From Acanthococcus lagerstroemiae (taxonomy: Eukaryota > Arthropoda > Insecta > Hemiptera > Eriococcidae): a stretch of 64,000 nt of DNA. The stretch lies in the NCBI GenBank assembly GCA_031841125.1, contig CM063109.1, forward strand, positions 8,098,321 to 8,162,320. Reading direction: 5' to 3'. How positions within the stretch are numbered: the first letter of the stretch is position 1; the number at the start of each line of letters is the position of its first letter. The notes under the pieces were generated by a model. The model was not told where the DNA came from. It made no database searches and saw nothing but the letters and a program-made list of their open reading frames with translations. A program made the translations under genes and the position numbers. Below, one piece after another: positions 35,000 to 46,526 of this stretch.

Positions 35000-37290
35000 T
35001 TATTATCCTAACTTTAGAAGGTAGTACTTAAAAGAAATGAAATGACTTAGAAAAACTGACTTTATTTAAAGACGACAAAGAAAAATTGACTGATGTACGT
35101 ATTTTTCTTGAAAATATTAAAGTACGTTCACTATTATTGCTCGACGGATATACGAACGTAGTACAACAACCACTATTAGCCAGTTCGTTTTTAAAAATTC
35201 TTTGGATGTCGTTGGTCTTATTATCACCTTTCGTTTAATTAGTATAATAGCTGGAATACACTGTAACCTGCACCTATACGAATAATTTGTACAGTTCGTG
35301 GGTACCTACCCATACACAATGAAGTAATTAGATAACCCTGTTTCAACAAAATATGTAGACCAAAGTAGCTGAGTTATTGACCTTGTAATTTCCCGGGAAA
35401 CACAGTCGAGGCAAAAATCTATTCTTCTGTCGACAAATTATTTTTTCGATCGTGGAATTCGATGTATATAGATTTCCGTCGCGGTTACAAAAAACTTTTT
35501 TAAATGACACTGTGAATTGAATTTCTTTTTTTTATTATCACTATAAAGATTATTTCATGGCCCTATGGGCAACAGAAAATAAGGCGAGTCTTCAAGTTGC
35601 TGTCTTAACTAAAGATCGAACACGGTAACCGATAACATTTTCTTCCGCGGAATATTTTTGTCCAGTTGCGCTCATCTCTTAGAATCCTTTTATTTCACTC
35701 CTTCCGCTTTTAGAACCTGAACTGATTAATTGATGATGATGATGCATCCAAAAATATCTGAATCAGCAAATTGCTGAATAAACTATTAATAGATAGATTT
35801 TACAACTGATCTTGTATTCTTCATTGTTGAGAGGTTGAAAGTTTTATTTTTTTGATCTATCTTTTGTCGTTCTGGTGCAAAACTTTTGAAATTTTCCTCA
35901 TACAGGGCCAAGAAATCTGTCCTCAGCATTTCGGTTTGGATACAGTCAGTCTAATCATTCTCGGTGTTGGCTTTTCGATGTGTTCCCGCGGTTTCCCTTT
36001 TCCGTCTATACTTTGACTGCAACTTAAAGACTTCTGTTTCGAATATAAGTTGTTGTTCTCGATTTCGTAAAGCTAAAAGACATACTTAACATAAGATCGA
36101 ACCATTTACACATGAGATGGATAGTCTTGGACCCTGGGCATTAGAGTTGCAAATAATCTAAAAGTTATTAATTATGTATTTAGTAAATTACAAAAAACCA
36201 AGAATGAGAAAAATATTCGGTGAAGAAAAGTTTTCGAGTAGCTGTCAAAACTTTTGGATGCCATTTAAAAACGTTGATTTATTGAAAGTTTTTAAATTAG
36301 CAGTCAAAATTTCTGATTGCTGCTTCGAAATTTTTCTTTATCAGTAAGTATGCCTTCAGTTTTAGTGTTCCACATCCTGAGCTAGGTTAGGTTTTTGGGA
36401 AGAAAACAAAATAATGCGAAAACCGACAAAAACAGTATTTTTTAAGAATGAGATTGCAGTCTTGCAGAGTTGCAGACTTAGTTGATGCTGTGTCTGTGTT
36501 GCTGTGCAAGTATAGTATAGAGCGATCGAAAAAAGACTTAAAGGTAACCACAGTTTAAGTCCTTTCTTGAAACCAGGTTGTAATCATCATAGATATTTTT
36601 GGAACTCGAAAGAGTGGCGATGTATAGCACTTTCGAGTTACAAAGAAATCTTTATTGCGGAGGCGTTTTATCATTATCATTATCAAATGTGTAATGTGTT
36701 GTGAAAAGTTCATGTGAAAAAGCGAAAAGCTTCTCTGAATTTCCATCGAACCATAAGGCAGCCAGTAGCTCAGTTAGCGACAACCAGAATGTGGTGGAGC
36801 GCCTACGGAGTACCGCAGCTTTAAATTTAGAATTCAGCACCCAACTGTAGTATAACACGGCTTTTAATTCTAGTGAAACGCTAATTTAAATACCGTGAAA
36901 GCTATCGAATCCTCTTCGTAACGTATTACTCGAGTTATCAAGAATTTTCTTCGTATTATGGTTCTGAAACAATGTCCGTCGTCTAATGACAAAGGCACCG
37001 TGCAAGGTAATTAATCTTTCGTTATCATTCATTACTGAGATTACTTTTTAATCTTATTTATATATACATTAAAAGGTAATTACGAGAAGACACATGTTCC
37101 AGTTCTTATAATCGAGTGTTTCATATCACACCAAACTTTATCTCACTGGATTGGACTCTCTTACCTGGGTTTGAAGTTGATATTTTCTATTAAAAGTGGC
37201 ACCGTTCTGGTATTTAAATCATTGAACTACTCATAGTGAAAATGCTGTCGTCTCATTTCATTTAATATAAACTATTCGTGAACAACATCC
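35000..37290. other. Stretch without recognised features
   Basis: No supported exon, RNA or bounded element. At 36960 an ATG (MVLKQCPSSNDKGTVQ) runs into a GGTAATT donor and could be a short first exon on the + strand, but nothing else supports it. Confidence 0.3.
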
Positions 37291-37298
37291 TAGTATGG

Positions 37299-37359
37299 TG
37301 ACTTCCTCAGTCATATGCACAAGTGCAAATGACTTCCTCAGTCATATGCACGAGTGAAA
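37299..37359. repeat. Two tandem 30-31-bp units
   Basis: Unit TGACTTCCTCAGTCATATGC then ACAAGTG...AAA is repeated at once with one substitution and one deletion. Each unit holds the small palindrome TGACT/AGTCA. Confidence 0.8.
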
Positions 37360-37795
37360 TCTGACGCCCCCACTGAAAGTGTCCTTTCATCAAAGTGGTA
37401 GCAGGCATGATTATGTCAGTGCTTCTTGAGTTATACGACTTGATGCATGATGATTTTAGGCGTGCGAATGATACCGAAGATGATACAGTACCTGCATTAC
37501 CCCTGGTGATGAAGGATTTCACAATCGTTCTGTCTGCCTCATTTGACTGACATTTAGAATACATCAAAGGAACAGGGAATTCTTAGGTCGAGCATCTTGT
37601 TAAGCATGTCTATCCATAACTTTTTTTTTTTTTGTGTGAATAAATGATAACTACTATGGATCGTATTTTCATCTATGTTGTATTTTAAATATAGTTTCCC
37701 TTTATTTTTTCATTCTCTAGTGCCAACTACCGGATAAGTGGGTGATTGAATAGAAGGGTATTAAATACCGTAGGTGTCGCATTTCTTCCACCGCA

Positions 37796-37853
37796 ATGAG
37801 ATATTCCATTTGCGTTTTGTCCTGTGTTTTGATATTTTTATACTTTGATATAT
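37796..37853 (+). CDS. Candidate first coding exon of a secreted protein
   Basis: ATG followed by 18 hydrophobic codons (MRYSICVLSCVLIFLYFDI plus one base), then a consensus donor GTAAGTAAC at 37854. The composition is that of a signal peptide. A TATTAAATA string lies about 35 bp upstream of the ATG. I found no downstream exon in a matching phase, so the gene is unresolved. The call rests on hydrophobicity plus donor only. Confidence 0.35.
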
Positions 37854-38573
37854 GTAAGTAACAAATCATTTTTACTAATGTTTCCTCGTCTTGTTGGCTT
37901 TATTTGTCGCTATTACTTTTAGCTATCTTCGATTCGTATCTTGTTGTACGTGCTTAGGATGCTAATCAGTTCGTAAATTGGGTGTATTTTATGCGCGTAG
38001 CTTACTTAATTGCATATTTATACTGTTTTTCTCTTTCTTTTGAACCAAAACAATATCTTGTTTCGTTTGGTGCTTGTACAGATTTATACATTTTGCACCG
38101 CATTAGAATGATGACACATAGTGATCCAAATAGTGGTAGTTATTCTGTCGTGTACTCTGTTGTCTCGAAGGTAGAAACGAATGTCCTGCTTGCTGAAAAC
38201 TTCAGATTAGGTATCTAGAAATGAGGGGTTGTGTTGGAATTATCATTTCTGATGTTTAGTGATGATTCGCTGATCTTATGAAAAGTTACAGCGCCCTAAA
38301 AACTACATCATATTCACAGTTGTGCAATTGTCTTCATATCTAACTTGATATAAGGTCTGGCAGTTGGATGGAAACCAGTTTTGGTCCAATTTGATCTTTG
38401 ATATTCTACACTGGTCGATGTGGTTTTCTGTTGAAAGAGGCTGGAGTGAGGGGCGTGCTTCTTCATTCTTAGGGAAGCAGAAATGTGATAATAGGTAGGG
38501 GGTGGGAAAACGTCATCCCAAAAAGTAAACTCATAAAGTAACCTATTTTTCGTTTATGTGTCAAAGCAAAAAC

Positions 38574-39371
38574 ATTAGGCTTTCACACTTTTGGTTTGTT
38601 TACATGTTATCACAAACACGAATAATATGGAGTACGATTTCCCTTCATCCTATTCATTCTGAAATTTGCTGTTAAAATAGAAATATTATCGTTATTATTG
38701 AAAAATGTGGTTCATGATAGGTGGAACCTCCTCAAGGAGTCACTGATGTGCCAACATACTGGGCCCAAGGAACAAAAAAAATAGGAAAATACTGATATGG
38801 CCGAAGATTTTGGACATTTGTTTTCAAAACGTAAGGAAAATGTATTGCGATCGTACAACGACGGTGAAAAAAGAAATTATTTTGAATAAGACTGCTTTCT
38901 CTTCTAAAGTACATATTGAAACCTTACTCAATAAGGTGAAAGGAATGAATCCAGAAAATATCCCGTTGAGACTGAAAGAAGTACCACCATTTAGCAACTT
39001 TGCTGGTGAAACTTTTCCTTCAACAATTTGTACAATGAATAGTATCTTAATGTAAAGATATTCGTTAAGTCTACCAAACAGTCGTTTAGAAAACAAATTT
39101 CAGAAATCTTCGGCCATGTCAGTATTTTTCTATTCTATTTGGTCCTCGGGCCCAGTTTGCTGGCACATCAGTATATCCTTAAGGGAGTTCTACCCATTAT
39201 GAAACACATTTTTCAATAATAACGATAATATTTCTATTTTAACATCAAAACTCAGAAGACATACGATGAAGGGAAATCGTGCTCCTTATTATTCGTGTTT
39301 GTGATAGCAACATTTCACCATAAGTTTGATAAGAATACATGTAAACAAACCAGAAGTGTGAAAGCCTAATG
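38574..39371. repeat. Long inverted repeat, arms about 258 and 289 bp, 251-bp loop
   Basis: Arm 1 (38574-38831) reappears inverted in arm 2 (39083-39371). Landmarks are CATTAGGCTTTCACACTT, CACAAACACGAATAATA, GAAATATTATCGTTATTATT, CTGATGTGCCA, ACTGGGCCC and ATGGCCGAAGATTT. Identity is roughly 80-85% with a small insertion in arm 2. The loop (38832-39082) has an 81-codon frame on + (38810-39055) that I do not recognise. A fold-back transposon or a hairpin-RNA locus would both fit. Confidence 0.85.
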
Positions 39372-39689
39372 AGAATGTCAAAGTGTATTTTCCGGATAAC
39401 ATGTTCAAGCATTTCATTTAGTTGCGGTTTTTGATAGTCCAAGCTGCAAGGAGGATGTGGTAGAAGAAAACGTTAAAATATCTGGTAGAAGAGAAATAAT
39501 AATTAGTTTCCAAATACAAGAATGTTGTTATTTTTTCAATGGTCAGTATTTATGGGGGAAAATACTGGCTTTCATTTTTGTTCTAGATAATTCGAGCCGG
39601 GCAGCGCTTATCAGCTACTCTTATCAGCGACCAAAAGGTGAAGTTTTTGACACATGCAGCAAAATTTTGGAATCTAAGTAGCTATAAAA

Positions 39690-41440
39690 ATAGTTTTAAT
39701 CAAAAGAAAATTCTTTGTTCAAAAAATTCTTTTCTCTGTAAATACTTTAAAAACGTCTTATTTTTCGAGATATTTCAATTTTAATGAGTATGTACATTGA
39801 TGGAAGAAATGCATAGATTCACCTTTTGCTACTTATCACTTCAACTTGATAGCGACGTGCTCTGACGGATGCACGGCCCGAATAGTAAAGAATTGGAATA
39901 TAAAACTGCACTGGAGTGCGCTGCAAAATCACTTGTGCGGGTGTTGGCGGGGGAAAGTGAAAAAGTGATCATGTGTACTTTCAAATAGAAACACTGCTAT
40001 CTTGAGGAAGGGAAAAAAACTAGTAGAAATTATTCTATCAGTAGAACTGATTATAATTGAAATTTTTGGTGATGATGCAGTTAAATTTAGGACAAATTTT
40101 CTTTGAAAGTGAATTTCTAATCGATATAATGGTAATTGAAATTTGCTACGCGCTTACAGATAGATCTCCATGATCACATAGCATTGCATCGTTGTCGTTG
40201 TTTGCCCGGTCTGAATTAGTATTCACCGTTTTTATTTGAATTTTTATGTAATTTCTAAACCACGCAACACTCTGATAATACTTAGCGAAAAGTCTTGATG
40301 TAGTCTCGCATCCTGAAGTCAACCATCTTGTATTTTTCTCGGGAAAACTAGTAGCCATGGTCACATGATTTCACCTTCTATATTGTTCCTGCTGTTGTGT
40401 TAGTATAAGAGATGCAAATATTTCGTTTCTTGTCATCGAGTGTAAGTGTCGCGTGCTGCATTGTTTACCACGTACGTGCACTTACTACGGGAAATACATA
40501 TTCTTTATGACACAGGGTAATTGAAAAAGTTTTGCTTAGTTTTATCGATATCTAAATGCCATTTTTTTGAACCGATCAGTTTTCCTAAAAGTGGTAAAAG
40601 TGGTTTGTAAGTAGAACAGCTGGCTTGGATAAGTTAGATAGATAAAATAGATAACCCTTTATGTACTACTTTAATTAGAAGGCGATAATCTTTGATCCAA
40701 AATTAATCTATAATTCCTAAGGGGTTGTGTTTTTCTTTTTATAGCGCATTGCATGTTTGCCTATGCATTTCCCAGGAATAGAAAACTGGATGAGTTACTC
40801 GATTATTGAAATAGTTGACGAATCAAGCAATTCTAGTTTGAAATTAATGAAGTTGAGGTTGGCAGTTGGCTGCTTCTTGATTAAGTTTCAAAAATTGAAT
40901 TTGTTTCGTGTTCGTATTTGAGTGTATATCCGTTGATTGAACATGAAATAATGCGAGTTTGACCTTGGAGTTGAAAATTTAATTACCTGAATTGGTTTAC
41001 ATGATTGTTGGTATTTTTCTCTTCTTTCGTAATTCATTTTTATGAAAATTATGGTTATTTCAAGGGACGTAAAGAATGCTAAAGGGAATTCATATCACAC
41101 AATTAATTATCATATTTCCTGGTGAGAGTTTTTGTGTACTTTGTATCTAGATACATAGTTGCTAAAATTCCTATCCTGAAGTGGCAGCAAGGAACTCCTT
41201 GTTTAGTTTACTAGTAACAGTCGAAAATGACCGGTAACTGAGCTAGGGCCCCCCAAAATTTACAAGTTAAATTTCTTCAAATGACTAACTGTGATCAAAC
41301 TTGAGGATCCTTGGACGCCTGGAGAATTAAACTTACATTGATCACATTCTGTTGACGTCCTTCCTTGGTATAGATCTACTCATTATATCACAATGAATCG
41401 ATCGAAATACTGAGACCCTGGCCAACCTCTCTATCACTCC
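39690..41440. other. Stretch without recognised features
   Basis: No bounded element or convincing exon. On the minus strand, 40364 down to about 40158 is an open frame starting MTMATSFPEKNTRW and running into GTAAGCGCG. It could be a first exon but has no family resemblance. Confidence 0.3.
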
Positions 41441-42140
41441 CACGGCGAAAATAAATTAACAGGCTTCGAGATATATTACCAGACAGCAGTCAGTCCGGCT
41501 GCTATGCTGTTCTGTCTCCTACTTTGGTGGATGGCTAACTGTCCTGTCGTGCTATTCAGGCGATCTGTCTCTTCGTGTCAGTCTGTCGGTCTGTCCGTTG
41601 ATCTTAATTTTGGATTAATAAACTTGAGAGCCAATTCTCCGAAGTCTGTCAAGAGAAAGACATAGTCTATCATCAAGTCGAGGGATAGAGAACGAGTTGC
41701 AGTTCACTAGACAAACGGACCTAAATATAGTTCTATTAAATATAAGATTTCAGAGAGTCCGAGAGATCTTGGCTCTGGGCTTTGTGTTTGTTTGTTACAG
41801 TGACAGAGAAACATTGGGTATTCAAAGACCTCACGAATTCTTGGGACCCCTGCTCCATTTTTCTTGAGAGGAGGAGTCTACCCGTCTAAGATTCAGTCAG
41901 AGAAAAAGTCATGAGATAGGCGTTCATGCAGATAGACTGAGAAACAGAGCTCATTAACTATTGGGCTGCCAGACAGGCGAGCAGTGTGATAGACGGAATG
42001 AAAAACAGAGGCCAGTCAGACAATCTGATTAATCAACAGACTAACAAAAATTCCAAAAATAATGAAATTTCTTGAAGACAGCTAGTCAAGTAAACTGACG
42101 GAAGGAAAGAGAGTTGTGCAGAGCCCAGGAGTGTTTGGTC
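41440..42140. repeat. Degenerate GACAG/CAGTC/CTGTC-rich region
   Basis: Dense short strings such as CAGACAGCAGTCAGTC, GTCAGTCTGTCGGTCTGTCC, CCAGACAGGCGAGCAG. They resemble the minisatellite at 44050-44620 and the sequence at 700-1210. No regular period is obvious, so this may be an old decayed array. Confidence 0.45.
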
Positions 42141-44049
42141 AGTGAATTATGCCATGAAACGGTCGGGAGGCGATGGTCGGGAAGTAAATTGGGCTTCGTG
42201 AAAATAGAATACTTGGAGCATTTATTATTGGCAGGCATTTGTCGGGTAAGAGTGCTTGTGAATGAATACTGGAATATTTAAAAATCATGATTCACGAAAA
42301 GGAGATGGTTGAAATTCTCCACCGAATGCTCGGGCGTTGAGCTCAACTCATTTTCACTGATTTGAATCTCGACACAGTTCACGATCCACTCATTCTATGC
42401 TCGAGCAGTGCAAGTGTTTTTCCTCAGGCTAATGCTTGATAGTTGCCAACCATTTGCTTTGTAAATGTTTCTAAATGCTATTATGTGAGCCTGTTTCTAC
42501 AAATGCTTAAAAAAGAGCATTTGCTCGTTGTGTACCGGTATCAAGTGTTATAGCAACCGAGTGATGATGCAATAACAAAATTGGAAGATAGATACTTAAA
42601 TTTTACAGCATGTCGTCTTGGAACGTTCGCGTAATTTTCCTATAGTATATTATCATTGATCGAGGCTAGATTATCGCTGTATTTAAGTAGAATGTTTATC
42701 ATTAGGTTATCAGTAATTAGTCCTTCTGACCTGGAATAATTGCCAGTATCTACTTGTTACATAATATGAGAAATTCGTGCTCAGTCATACCGGCTATTTT
42801 CGGTATTCTGTAGACCCCTTCAAAATACATATAATCCTGTGGAGGTTCGCAATTGGAATTCTGAAAATGAGTTGGCAACTGTTATTGATGCTCGTAATAT
42901 GTGCATGGAAATTCGTAGTTGTTGTTGTGTGTAACAGTGTAGGCGTTGTCGAATACAAAAAAACTGATTGTATAAGTATCTCGTGATTGTAATGAAAAAT
43001 CGGTTGGTCTCATCATGTGCTGGAGACAGTTCTCATTTACAAACTTTTTATACTCGCTGAGCATTAATTGCGGTGTCTGTTTCGAATCACGACATTGAGT
43101 TTCTCGCATCAAACTGTGAATTTCCTCCGAGGAATCCGAGCTTTCTCTGCTTTTCCCTCCAACGGCTATCTCACACAGTTCAGTTACTCACCCCGAACTG
43201 GAAGCCACAACATTGTACACCCGTGTTATAAACTCAGATGATTGTGTGTTGCTCATTAGAAGATATAGATGTGTGAAGTTTGTTCTTAGAATTCGGGTTA
43301 TTTTTTGCACATGAGCATTATGTGATGTAGTCATAATCATCCATACATCCATCCGTGCAAGCACACGAGCTCGTCGTAAATGTCACGTATCATGTGCAAA
43401 GTGCCAGCCAAGTGTGGTGAAAATTCTGAAAGAGACAAAAAACAGCGTGTGTGGATTGTTTGAATTCGGGGACGTATTCGAGAACAATAACGGTTTTCCA
43501 TTCAATCGTTTTGCAATCATTGTTTGGCATTCACCTTGGAAGCCGAGTATTTTGATCGAATAACGGGGTGTCGGGAGGTACGTCTGACTTGGGAATCTGT
43601 GTTTCGTATTACAAGTTCGTTTTTTAGTCGTACGTATCGGTTAATGAGCTATATTAGCGGGAATATTACCTGGCGAGTCAGCCGACTGCGTTAATTATGA
43701 TAATGAAAAATTTTATGAGTCCTGATTGTGATCACTTTATACAACATCGACAAATAACGCGACTTCGAACCCCACCAGTTGAATTATTTGGTATTTACAT
43801 TGGTGAGAATCGAGACTTACGAGGTGAGATGACTGAAAGAATTCAGTTTTGCTTCACACTGGCTCGTATATGCGTGTATTTCGCACAATATTCATTCCAA
43901 GTGTTCCTCTATCTAAAATCCTGATCTCTGCCTTCCTCCCTGCTGGGAAATACTTCGGGTTGGTTATCTGAAAAAGCCGCTAATTGGCTAGATAGTTATC
44001 CTTTAACCAGAGACGGGTAGCCATTCAGACTAAGAGATAGTTGGAGTAA
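42141..44049. other. Stretch with weak coding hints only
   Basis: A frame at 42867-42986 (+) starts MSWQLLLMLVICAWKFVVVV, signal-peptide-like, with GTATAAGT nearby. Another at 43697 (+) begins MIMKNFMSPDCDHFIQ and meets GTGAGAATC. Neither shows a known family, and I do not call genes here. Confidence 0.3.
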
Positions 44050-44620
44050 CAGGCAGACAGTCAACTGTTCTGCCAGCCAGATAGTCAACTGTTCTGCCAG
44101 TCAGATGAGCTGATTGGCGGGAAACTAGCGAGGAAGCAGGTAGTCGATAGAAAACTGTCAAATAGCAAGGACAGACCTGTTATCCTGAAATAATCTAGCT
44201 AAATAGAGAGACGTCACAGAGAAACAAGTGGGCAGTCGGTTATTCCGCCAGTGAGCTTGACAGCTAGATCGATAAACAGACGAGCAGGAAGACATTCGAC
44301 AGAAATCTGCCAAATGGCAGGGATAGATGTATTATCCTCAGACTTAGCCAGAGAGGCAGACTGTCGACCAGACGGAGAAACAGGAGGACAATCAACTACT
44401 CAGCCAGCCAGCCTGACAAGTAGATCGACTAGCTGTCGAGGAAAAATACTGTCGACAAGAAGCCGACGAATGGCAAAGGCAGATCTGTTATCCTGAAATA
44501 CATATTGCCAGAGAGACGAACAGTCAGCCGGACCGAGGGAGGGACAAGTAGAGAAACTGGCGGTAGTCAGTTATTCTGCTGGCCAGCTAGGCAGATCTGC
44601 AAACAGACGAACAAGAAGAG
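44050..44620. repeat. Degenerate minisatellite, period about 150-175 bp, three to four units
   Basis: The landmark TGTTATCCTGAAATA recurs near 44178, 44328 (diverged) and 44487, and GTTATTCCGCCAG-type strings near 44237, 44392 and 44570, in the same order. Units also share a (A/G)TGGCA(A/G)GG(A/C)(C/T)AGA block before the landmark. Copies are clearly diverged. Confidence 0.65.
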
Positions 44621-44870
44621 ACTAGACTATGAGTTGGAAGGCAGGTGGAAATAGGCCGACGAAGTAACGGAAAGCAAAATAGTTACTAAGATGGATGAAC
44701 AGACTAACTAATCAGTCAGCCAGCTAAATATGTAGAAAACGACGACACTGAGTCGTAAAGTCCCCTAGTTCCTTGCAATAATGGGTCCCTTCGGCGCCCC
44801 CGAGGGCTAACCGCGATGTATGAAGATTGAAGTCTAAATAGTTCGTATTATGATTCTATTTGGACGGATG

Positions 44871-45109
44871 GTGTAGTGGGACGTATGGCGATACACGTCC
44901 CTGAGACACCGCACCCCCGGCCCCGGAAACTACCCTTTCGAGTACCACATCAGTAGCCGGAAGGACGCTTTGAGGCCGCCCGAGCCCCCATTTCGTCATG
45001 CCGCTTCCGGTGCGCGCGTCCTGCCAGAGCTACCATGGGGTTCTCTACTGAACGAGGTTTGTGCTCGCCGAGCACTAGCCTGGAATTGAGGTTCCCCACA
45101 ATCGGGCGG
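44871..45109 (-). mobile_element. R1-like LINE insertion reduced to its 3' tail, 14-bp target duplication
   Basis: A 239-bp minus-strand copy of only the non-coding tail: from CCGATTGTGGGGAACCTCAA to GTCCCACTACACC. TATTTGGACGGATG is present at 44857-44870 and at 45110-45123, exactly. An intact duplication shows this was one insertion, extremely 5'-truncated, not a decayed longer copy. Confidence 0.88.
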
Positions 45110-45284
45110 TATTTGGACGGATGTGTCAATTATAAAAATTGAATTAGGGGCTTTCGTGAGATGGAACCCTTCGGCTTTGGAAAAATTTTGTGTTTCATTT
45201 TTTATTAAGTTCTACTTGAATTAGTAAAAAATCTTCCATTAATGAAAAAGAGCTTTGTACAGAAGACTAGCAGGTTTTTTTTAC

Positions 45285-45361
45285 CTGAATAGATGCAAGT
45301 TCTCTCATGTGGTTTCCCTACGTCAGGTTCACCAGTGTTGCCAATCTCAACCATAGGAGTA
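45285..45361 (-). CDS. Candidate internal coding exon of a secreted protein
   Basis: After an acceptor TTCTCTTCAG the frame reads TPMVEIGNTGEPDVGKPHER then TCIYSG, ending at a GTAAAA donor (phase 2 in, phase 1 out). It lies 0.9 kb downstream of the signal-peptide exon at 46271-46309, but the phases do not join directly, so an exon between them is needed or they are unrelated. A CxYxG string after an acidic linker is vaguely like single-domain VWC proteins; this is weak. Confidence 0.35.
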
Positions 45362-46270
45362 CTGAAGAGAAGTTGGTAGGGGTGGAAGACAGAATTTTCC
45401 AACTAGGAAGTGTGTATGTTGCTAGCAAAGCAAGCTAAACCCTTGAACTTTTTTTTTATATAGTCCAGAATTTAAAGAAAGAAAAAAAAAAGTCAAAATT
45501 CCCACCCGAGGGCCACTGATATTCCTACTGAAGCTAATTGTCAAGCCTTTAAGATGAGCAGACTTCCTTCATGCCCCCTTCAGTATATTCCTGACGCGAA
45601 CTAAGAGAATTCTAGAAGATTGAAAATAGCTTAAGATTCAGTATTCAGGAGCATCAATGTCAAAATTCATCAGTGTTGCTATTTGAGCTGGCTATATTGA
45701 GGAATTAAACATGAAGCTATTTTTGATTTTCTTGTCATTGTGGTGTTCAGGCCATGTTTTCAAGTCTATAATCTGTGATCTGTGTCTATAGAATGCCTCG
45801 AGAAAAGGACCGAAAATTACGTTCTTTTTACCTTTTTTCCCCAGGATACTGTTGAATGGATAATACCACATTTGCAGAGTTTATTCAGGGTGTGAATATA
45901 CAGAATAACATTCGATAGAAATTCAGAAGATTTGATGAACGATTCAAAAATGTAGACGGTTTGAAAAATCTAAAAGAAATTCGTAGAAGATTTCACAATC
46001 TTTAGGAGATTTTTCCAGAATTTCCTGAAATATGAGGGGGAAGAATGTTGACAATGTAATTCACTCATTCTTTTGTTTGAGTTCGAAGGAAGGTAGAAAG
46101 AGGATTCTCTAGTCGTCCTTATTGAAACTGGCACATTGTAATTTTACGCTACTCATCCCATTTATATACGAGTAATTTACCTTGGAGTAAGCTGTAAAAT
46201 ATGCGGAATTACAGATTTAGTACAATTTTAGTAAGAAACGTCAATTAACGAGCACTAACTTTGTACTCAC

Positions 46271-46309
46271 CGTTAGGAAAACTACTGAAAGTAAAATCGT
46301 GGTTTTCAT
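46271..46309 (-). CDS. Candidate first coding exon with signal peptide
   Basis: ATG then MKTTILLSVVFLT, a typical start of a secretory signal, then GTGAGTAC. A TATA-like ATATAAATAT lies 72 bp upstream of the ATG (46381-46390) and a TCAGTT initiator-like string sits between them. Context and donor are good; the rest of the gene is unresolved. Confidence 0.45.
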
Positions 46310-46380
46310 TGCGACAGTCAAACTGATTAGCTGACTACTCTGACGGGCCCATAAAGCATGAAAAAGAACTTGCTCGTGAA

Positions 46381-46390
46381 ATATTTATAT
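46381..46390 (-). promoter_or_regulatory. TATA-box-like sequence
   Basis: ATATAAATAT on the minus strand, upstream of the signal-peptide exon at 46271-46309. Possible arthropod initiators (TCAGAG at about 46338, TCAGTT at about 46320) are 40-60 bp downstream, a little farther than the usual 30. Confidence 0.35.
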
Positions 46391-46526
46391 CTGTAAATGC
46401 TTCTGTTCAGAAAGATATTTGTATCTTGGGGGTCGTCGCCAAACAAAGGTGCCGGGAATTTGATGTGTGTAAAGTAGCATTCAGGGTGGGGTAATTATGA
46501 AGAATGAGGGCATCCTCTGATGCTCC

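Noticed and set aside
39400..39681. Open frame HVQAFHLVAVFDSPSCKED onward, after the inverted repeat
   Set aside because: About 90 codons open, but no credible acceptor joins it to the 37796 signal exon in phase, and no family is recognised. Kept out as a gene call, though RNA data could change this.
45721..45780. MKLFLIFLSLWCSGHVFKSI, signal-peptide-like + strand ORF
   Set aside because: It stops after 23 codons without a donor of good strength; hydrophobic strings are frequent by chance in T-rich DNA.
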